From contig JAURFD010000004.1 in assembly GCA_030827125.1 (NCBI GenBank), positions 1 to 64,000 on the forward strand: a stretch of 64,000 nucleotides of DNA, read 5' to 3'. Source of the stretch: Candidatus Nanopelagicales bacterium. Lineage in GTDB: Bacteria; Actinomycetota; Actinomycetes; S36-B12. This document shows, one piece after another, positions 58,754-64,000 of the stretch. Below the pieces are notes generated by a model. It did not search any database. It was not told the DNA's origin and saw only the letters and a program-made list of their open reading frames with translations. Made by a program: the position numbers and the translations under genes. Within the stretch, counting starts at the first letter, position 1, and every line of letters starts with the position of its first letter.

Positions 58754-59467
58754 CTAGCGCGCCAACAGTGGCGCAGCGAGCGAGACCACCACGGGAACGA
58801 CACCGAGCAGCACGAAGGCCGGCAGGAAGCACGCGGCGAGTGGGCCTACCGCGCGAACGCCCGCGGCTCTCGCGGCTGCCTCGCCGCGGCTACGTTCACT
58901 TCGACGCAGGTCATCGGCGACCCCTACGAGGAGCGGGGCTAGTGGGGCTCCGGTGTCCGACGAGCGCGCAGCCACGCGAGCAATGGGCGCCAGTGCCGAC
59001 TCGGCGCCGAATGACTGCCAGGCGACCGCGGGGCTCGCGCCAAGGTCCAGGGCACTGGCGAGGGCGCGCAGGTGCTCGGCCACCGGGCTGTCCATCGCAT
59101 CACCGACCGCACGCACGGCCCGCACGGTCGGTGCACCCGAGAGCAGGCACGCGGCGAGAAGGTCGGCACTGACGGCGGACTGCGCTTGGAGAGCCTCACG
59201 CCGCTGGCGATCGGCCCGTGACTCCAGGCGTCCAATGAGGACGGGCACGGCGATGGCGATCCCGATGCCCAAGAGGACACCGAACCAGCCACCCCAAAGG
59301 AAGGCGAACACCACCCCACAGGCCGCGGCAACGATGCGCACGACGCGGGGATCGCCGAATTGCGGTCCGCGGACGTGACCGGAGGGCTCCCGGTGCCGCG
59401 GTCGGTATCGAGGCGGAATGAGGAGCGCGCAAGCGACCACGGCCAGACTTGCGACCAGGAAGATCAC
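58754..59467 (-). CDS. TadC-like type II secretion F-domain protein
   Basis: Position in tad locus; TM pattern and SADLLAACLLSGAPTVRAVRAVGDAM. Confidence 0.75.
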   Translation of the reverse strand: MIFLVASLAVVACALLIPPRYRPRHREPSGHVRGPQFGDPRVVRIVAAACGVVFAFLWGGWFGVLLGIGIAIAVPVLIGRLESRADRQRREALQAQSAVSADLLAACLLSGAPTVRAVRAVGDAMDSPVAEHLRALASALDLGASPAVAWQSFGAESALAPIARVAARSSDTGAPLAPLLVGVADDLRRSERSRGEAAARAAGVRAVGPLAACFLPAFVLLGVVPVVVSLAAPLLAR

Positions 59468-60147
59468 AGCAGTGCCTCCACCCGGCGCACAATGCGTTGC
59501 GACCACACCAGGCCCAGTCCCATGAGTGCCAGGCCGAGACCGAGACACGCGAGTCCTACAGCGGACCCAATGAGCCACGACACGGGATCCACGCCGAGCG
59601 CGTAGCCCATCCCCAGCCCAATGACGGGCAGCGCCGCCAGCATGCGCGATGTCGCGCGCGGAGCCGCGAGATGCGCCATGAGTTGAACCCGGACGTCCTC
59701 CGCATTGCGCTCCTGCGCCACCAATCGATCCAGTGCCGCGGCGAGTCCGGCGCCATGGCCCTCAGCCACGCTCCAACAGGCGCCGACCGGACCAAGCAAC
59801 TCGCACCCGGGGACCGCAGCATCCGCGCGGAATGCCGCCGCGACATCCCCTCCGAAGCGCGCAGCCGCGCGAGCCCGGGGAGCCAGGGACTCCGGGTAGG
59901 ACCGCAGCAACGCGTGCCGAATCGGCTGCCCCGCCGTGAGTTCCACGGCGAATTCGGCGGTGGCCTCGCGGATGTCTGCCCGCGCCTCCGCGCGGCGACC
60001 GGCGCCGCGCAGGCGGGGCCACGGGTGCCGCCAGCGCGGCACACCCTGTTGACCGAGCACATCCCTTGCGGGATATCGACGTGGTCGCGGCGGTGCTAGC
60101 AACCACAGAGCGACGACCGCAAGTACAGCCACGAGCACCGGCGCCAT
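59464..60147 (-). CDS. TadB-like type II secretion F-domain protein
   Basis: EFAVELTAGQPIRHALLRSY; TM pattern; gene order. Confidence 0.75.
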   Translation of the reverse strand: MAPVLVAVLAVVALWLLAPPRPRRYPARDVLGQQGVPRWRHPWPRLRGAGRRAEARADIREATAEFAVELTAGQPIRHALLRSYPESLAPRARAAARFGGDVAAAFRADAAVPGCELLGPVGACWSVAEGHGAGLAAALDRLVAQERNAEDVRVQLMAHLAAPRATSRMLAALPVIGLGMGYALGVDPVSWLIGSAVGLACLGLGLALMGLGLVWSQRIVRRVEALL

Positions 60148-61319
60148 TAGCGCCCACCCTGAGCCGCATCCCGGCGCCCGACCATCGATCGCAAGTCATC
60201 GAGACCGGGTCCCACATGCCAACCGTGCGCCGCGCGGGTCAGGGCAGGAACGGCGCTGGCACGTCCGCCCGCGTCCTTCACCACGTGGAGTGCGGACACC
60301 CGGCGACCGGACCGCTGACGCTCGACGTGGATGACGACATGGAGGCCGGCAGAGATCAGGGAATGCACCGCGTCGCGGGGAAGGCCCGCCATCAGCCCGA
60401 GTGCCTCGAGCCGCGCGGGTACGTCCTCCGGGGAGTTCGCGTGCACGGTGCCGCAGCCACCCTCGTGACCGGTATTTAGTGCCGCGAGCAAGTCGACGAC
60501 CTCCGGGCCACGCACCTCACCGACGACGAGACGGTCCGGACGCATGCGCAGTGCCTGGCGGACGAGATCCCGCAGGCTCACTGCTCCCGCCCCCTCGACA
60601 TTCGGCGGACGCGCCTCCAGTCGCACAACGTGGGGGTGCTCAGGTCGGAGTTCGGCGGAATCTTCAACGATGAGCACTCGGTCAGCCGGCGAGACCATCC
60701 CCAGGAGAGTGGCCAGGATCGTGGTCTTGCCCGAGCCGGTGCCACCCGTGATCACAAAGGCCAGTCGCGCGTCGATAACGTCGCGCAGCCAGGCCGCACC
60801 TTCACCATCGATGGTGTCCGATGCGATCAACTCGTCGAGGGTGAAGGCCCGGCGGCGAGGGATCCGCAGGGAGATCGATGCGCAGCCCTGCGCCACCGGA
60901 GGAATCACCGCGTGCAAACGAGACCCGTCGGGCAATCGTGCGTCGACGAAGGGAGCGGCCTCGTCCAAGCGCCGCCCCGCGGCAGCGGCCAGTCGCTGTG
61001 CGAGAAGGAGGACCGCAGAGGGATCGGCGAAGACAACGTGACTGCGCTCGAGTCCGCTGCCCCGATCAAGCCACACCTCATCAGGAGCGTTGACGAGGAT
61101 GTCTGTCACCGCGGGGTCGCGCACAAGAGATTGCAGCGGTCCGCTGCCGGTGAATTCGTCACGCAGGTCGGAGATGAGTCGCAGCAGCGATTCGGCGCCG
61201 ACCGCGAGGCCCTCCTCCCGGAGCAACTCAGCAACGCGGGCAGCGCTAGGGGCCGTGCCTGCCCCACCGTCGATGAGCCGACGACGCACTCTGTCGACGA
61301 GCAACGTGTCCGTCATCAC
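60147..61319 (-). CDS. TadA/CpaF secretion ATPase
   Basis: ITGGTGSGKTTILATLLGMV, LIVEDSAEL, LRMRPDRLVVGEVRGPEVVDLL. Confidence 0.93.
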   Translation of the reverse strand: MMTDTLLVDRVRRRLIDGGAGTAPSAARVAELLREEGLAVGAESLLRLISDLRDEFTGSGPLQSLVRDPAVTDILVNAPDEVWLDRGSGLERSHVVFADPSAVLLLAQRLAAAAGRRLDEAAPFVDARLPDGSRLHAVIPPVAQGCASISLRIPRRRAFTLDELIASDTIDGEGAAWLRDVIDARLAFVITGGTGSGKTTILATLLGMVSPADRVLIVEDSAELRPEHPHVVRLEARPPNVEGAGAVSLRDLVRQALRMRPDRLVVGEVRGPEVVDLLAALNTGHEGGCGTVHANSPEDVPARLEALGLMAGLPRDAVHSLISAGLHVVIHVERQRSGRRVSALHVVKDAGGRASAVPALTRAAHGWHVGPGLDDLRSMVGRRDAAQGGR

Positions 61320-62362
61320 CGCTCCGCCCCCCGCGTACGCCGCCGACCTGCAGTGAGCGATGCCAGCAACGCCTCGACGGTTGCACGCATCGCGCGAGGA
61401 GTGGTCGGCGGCAGAGCCTCGCCTCGGGCGAGCGCGCGGTCGTGTCGCACCGGCGGCATCACCTCAACCCCGAGCACATCGCCAAGGTCAAGGTGCCAAC
61501 CGAGGAGCGCACCAGGCCCGAGCCGCGGGACGGCAATGACACGGTTGCCACCCTCGCGGATCGCCCGGGCAACTTCCTCGGCACGCCAGAGGCGGTGCTC
61601 ATCCGGCCCCACCACGAGGACGACCGCATCGGAGTGAGCCCACGCCGTCCGGGCGACCGCAGACCGAGACCGGGGCGCGTCCACAACGGTCAACGGGAAG
61701 CCACGGGCTCCTGCTTCCAGGACGGCGTGAACGCTGTCCACAGTCACCTGATCGGACATGCCGCCGAGGTAGCGGCTTTGACCGACGACAGGCAGCGCGT
61801 CACGCAGGCTCGTGGGCGGGATGCGCCCGGCGGTGGCGGCGAGGTCGGGCCATCGCAGCCCGTCCGATGGGAGGAGCTCCGCGGTGCCGAACGGATCGAG
61901 GTCGATGTGGAGGGACGCGGCGGTCGCCTGCGTGAGCGCCCGGGCGAGCGTCGAGGCCCCCGCACCCCCGGCCGCTGGCAGCACCGTGAGCACCGGCCCA
62001 CCGGTTGTAGGGCCCTCGGTCGCGTCGGTCAACTGATCCACGAGCCAGCGCTCAGCGTCGGGTAGCCGGACGACGTGGCTGGCACCGAGGGCAACAGCAT
62101 CACGCCAGACGGTTGTCGGGACATCCACGTCACCCTGGAATGGATCTCGATGGCCCACCACGACGACCTCGGACCTGCGCGGCAGGCCGCGCGCCGACGC
62201 GTTCGCGAGTTGGTCCTCTCCGACGAGGACCAGTGGCGCTGTACGCCAGGGCTCGGGTTCGATGTAGGGAGACACATGAATCTCGGTATCGGCGGCCGCG
62301 GCGAGCTTGAGCACGAGGTCGAGCAGTTCTGAGTCGGCTGTAACGAGTGTGGGGAGCGACAT
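61316..62362 (-). CDS. Septum-site-determining/CpaE-like P-loop protein (Rv3660c-like)
   Basis: VLPAAGGAGASTLARALTQA; upstream of TadA. Confidence 0.8.
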   Translation of the reverse strand: MSLPTLVTADSELLDLVLKLAAAADTEIHVSPYIEPEPWRTAPLVLVGEDQLANASARGLPRRSEVVVVGHRDPFQGDVDVPTTVWRDAVALGASHVVRLPDAERWLVDQLTDATEGPTTGGPVLTVLPAAGGAGASTLARALTQATAASLHIDLDPFGTAELLPSDGLRWPDLAATAGRIPPTSLRDALPVVGQSRYLGGMSDQVTVDSVHAVLEAGARGFPLTVVDAPRSRSAVARTAWAHSDAVVLVVGPDEHRLWRAEEVARAIREGGNRVIAVPRLGPGALLGWHLDLGDVLGVEVMPPVRHDRALARGEALPPTTPRAMRATVEALLASLTAGRRRTRGAER

Positions 62363-62460
62363 GACGTCAGGCTCACCTCGAGTGAAACGTCACCTCCATG
62401 CCCGATGGGCATGTTGGGGATAAGTCGCCGTGCCCGCTCTGTGGACAACGGAGCGGTACC

Positions 62461-63255
62461 GTGACCCCCGTGACTGGCGGCACAACAGCAGCATTCTTCG
62501 ACCTAGACAAGACGATTCTGGCCCGGTCGAGCGCATTGGCCTTTGCCAAGCCGTTCTACAAGGGTGGGTTGATCGGCCGGTCCGACGTCGTTCGCAGCGC
62601 CTACGCGCAGTTTATCTTCCTCGCCTCGGGCGCCGACCACTCGCAGATGGAGTCCATGCGGACCTACATGTCCAACCTTGTCGACGGTTGGGACGTCGCC
62701 AAGGTGCGCGAGATCGTCGCCGAGACGATCGACGAGATCATCGATCCGGTCATTTATGAGGAAGCGGTGGCCCTGATCGATGAACACCACACGGCGGGCC
62801 GTGACGTCATCATCATCTCCTCATCCGGAACTGAAGTGGTAGAGCCCATCGGTGACCGACTCGGTGTTGACATCGCCATCGGTACACAAATGGCCATTGA
62901 GGATGGTCACTACACCGGCGAGATCCTGTTCTACGCCTACGGTGAGGGCAAGGCCGAGGCGATGCGTGAACTCGCCGCTGAGCGCAACTACGACCTCTCC
63001 GAGTCCTACGCCTACAGCGACTCCATCACGGACTTGCCAATGCTGGAGGTGGTCGGTCATCCAACAGCGGTGAACCCCGATGACGAATTGCGCGCTCTGG
63101 CTATCGATCGTGACTGGCCGGTGCTCGACTTCGACAAACCCATATCAATGCAGTCCCGCGTCAACACCGGGCAGAAAGTGGCTGCCGGTGCCGGGGTGGC
63201 GATCGGTGCCGCGGCCCTGGGTCTTGCCTGGTACGCCCGGCATCGAAGGGCCTGA
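62461..63255 (+). CDS. HAD-superfamily hydrolase, subfamily IB (SerB-like)
   Basis: AAFFDLDKTILARSS; IIISSSGTEVVEPIG; SYAYSDSITDLPMLEVVGHPTAVNPD; GTG start 62461 or 62470. Confidence 0.88.
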   Translation: MTPVTGGTTAAFFDLDKTILARSSALAFAKPFYKGGLIGRSDVVRSAYAQFIFLASGADHSQMESMRTYMSNLVDGWDVAKVREIVAETIDEIIDPVIYEEAVALIDEHHTAGRDVIIISSSGTEVVEPIGDRLGVDIAIGTQMAIEDGHYTGEILFYAYGEGKAEAMRELAAERNYDLSESYAYSDSITDLPMLEVVGHPTAVNPDDELRALAIDRDWPVLDFDKPISMQSRVNTGQKVAAGAGVAIGAAALGLAWYARHRRA

Positions 63256-63258
63256 GCC

Positions 63259-64000
63259 ATGGCGGTCACTGCCCGCACTCGCAAGATCGTCATCCTCTGC
63301 CTGCTCAACCTCGCAGCATTGATTCCCGCCGTCCTCGTGACCATGTTCGGTCAGCCGGGATTGGGGTCACCGGCCATCTCCGGCGCGATCGTCGCCGCCG
63401 TCGGCACGCTGATCAGCGTGCGCCTCGGCGTGACGCTCGCCTTAGCGGCCGGACTCGCGGCATCTGTCCTCACCCTCGTCCACCCGTACCCTTTGCTCGG
63501 CGGGATCACCTTCGGACTCATCACGGCATTCGCTGCCTACACCGCGCGTCGCGGCCTGCACAGCGCTGCCATGCTCGTTCCCATCTTCTTGTCGATCGTC
63601 TTGGCATCGCCCCCGACCGTCAGCGGAGTCCAGTCATCCGTCGTGGCAGCAGCACTGGTCGGCACCGCGATTGCAGTGGGAGGGCTGTGGGTCGTCCTCG
63701 TCTGGCGCGTTGTACTCGGCAGTGAATTGCCGTCCATGCCAGTGCAACCGGTTGGGCCACGCACCTCCGCCGTCTATGCGAGCGTTGCCGGCGTAGTCGT
63801 CGGAGCCGCAGCATGGCTCATCCTGGGCCTGGATTCGTCACAGGGTGGTGCGTGGCTCTTGGTGACCCTCCTCGTCCTGCTCCAACCGGACACACACGAC
63901 AGTTGGGTCAAGACCTGGCAGCGCCTCGCCGGAACACTCCTGGGCGGCCTTCTCGCGATCCCGGTAATCCTGCTCCCCCTGGGCGATTTCGCCGGGCTGG
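63259..64000 (+). CDS. FUSC-like integral membrane protein (truncated by window end)
   Basis: ATG 63259, open to window end; multi-TM, ...LLQPDTHDSWVKTWQRLAGTLLGG. Confidence 0.65.
   Translation, partial: MAVTARTRKIVILCLLNLAALIPAVLVTMFGQPGLGSPAISGAIVAAVGTLISVRLGVTLALAAGLAASVLTLVHPYPLLGGITFGLITAFAAYTARRGLHSAAMLVPIFLSIVLASPPTVSGVQSSVVAAALVGTAIAVGGLWVVLVWRVVLGSELPSMPVQPVGPRTSAVYASVAGVVVGAAAWLILGLDSSQGGAWLLVTLLVLLQPDTHDSWVKTWQRLAGTLLGGLLAIPVILLPLGDFAGL

Overview
This is a 64-kb high-GC window from an actinobacterial chromosome. It is densely coded, and most genes are housekeeping or metabolic. From left to right: (1) 1-1.8 kb is a scarred region: a 3'-half tRNA-Thr(CGT) fragment next to TGACAACATT repeats (candidate att site of an element lying off the left edge), an MFS transporter split by a 1-nt frameshift, and a decayed IS481-like transposase remnant. 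(2) 1.8-11.5 kb holds a secreted orphan protein, an enoyl-CoA hydratase followed by an acyl-CoA ligase fused to a GNAT domain, an ABC-2 exporter, and a cassette of two paralogous secreted proteins flanking an SGNH hydrolase. (3) 11.5-46 kb holds a DEAD-box helicase, amidohydrolase, MFS transporters, DsbA-like protein, an apparent chimeric gene, Tat sulfatase, ABC-F protein, a liv operon with an embedded acyl-CoA synthetase, an exporter locus with a hydrolase-ABC ATPase fusion, ProC- and AroE-like enzymes, a PemK-like protein, a FAD oxidase and others. (4) 46-64 kb holds holB-tmk-topA, hppA, a DUF1998-type helicase and a Tad pilus locus, in an order recalling the mycobacterial Rv3644c-Rv3661 region. 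Best leads are the secreted paralog/SGNH cassette, the ligase-GNAT fusion with a variant A10 motif, the att-like left edge, and two long intergenic hairpins with different stems but a shared loop octamer. I found no CRISPR array, rRNA or intact tRNA. All family calls come from reading motifs, without database searches.
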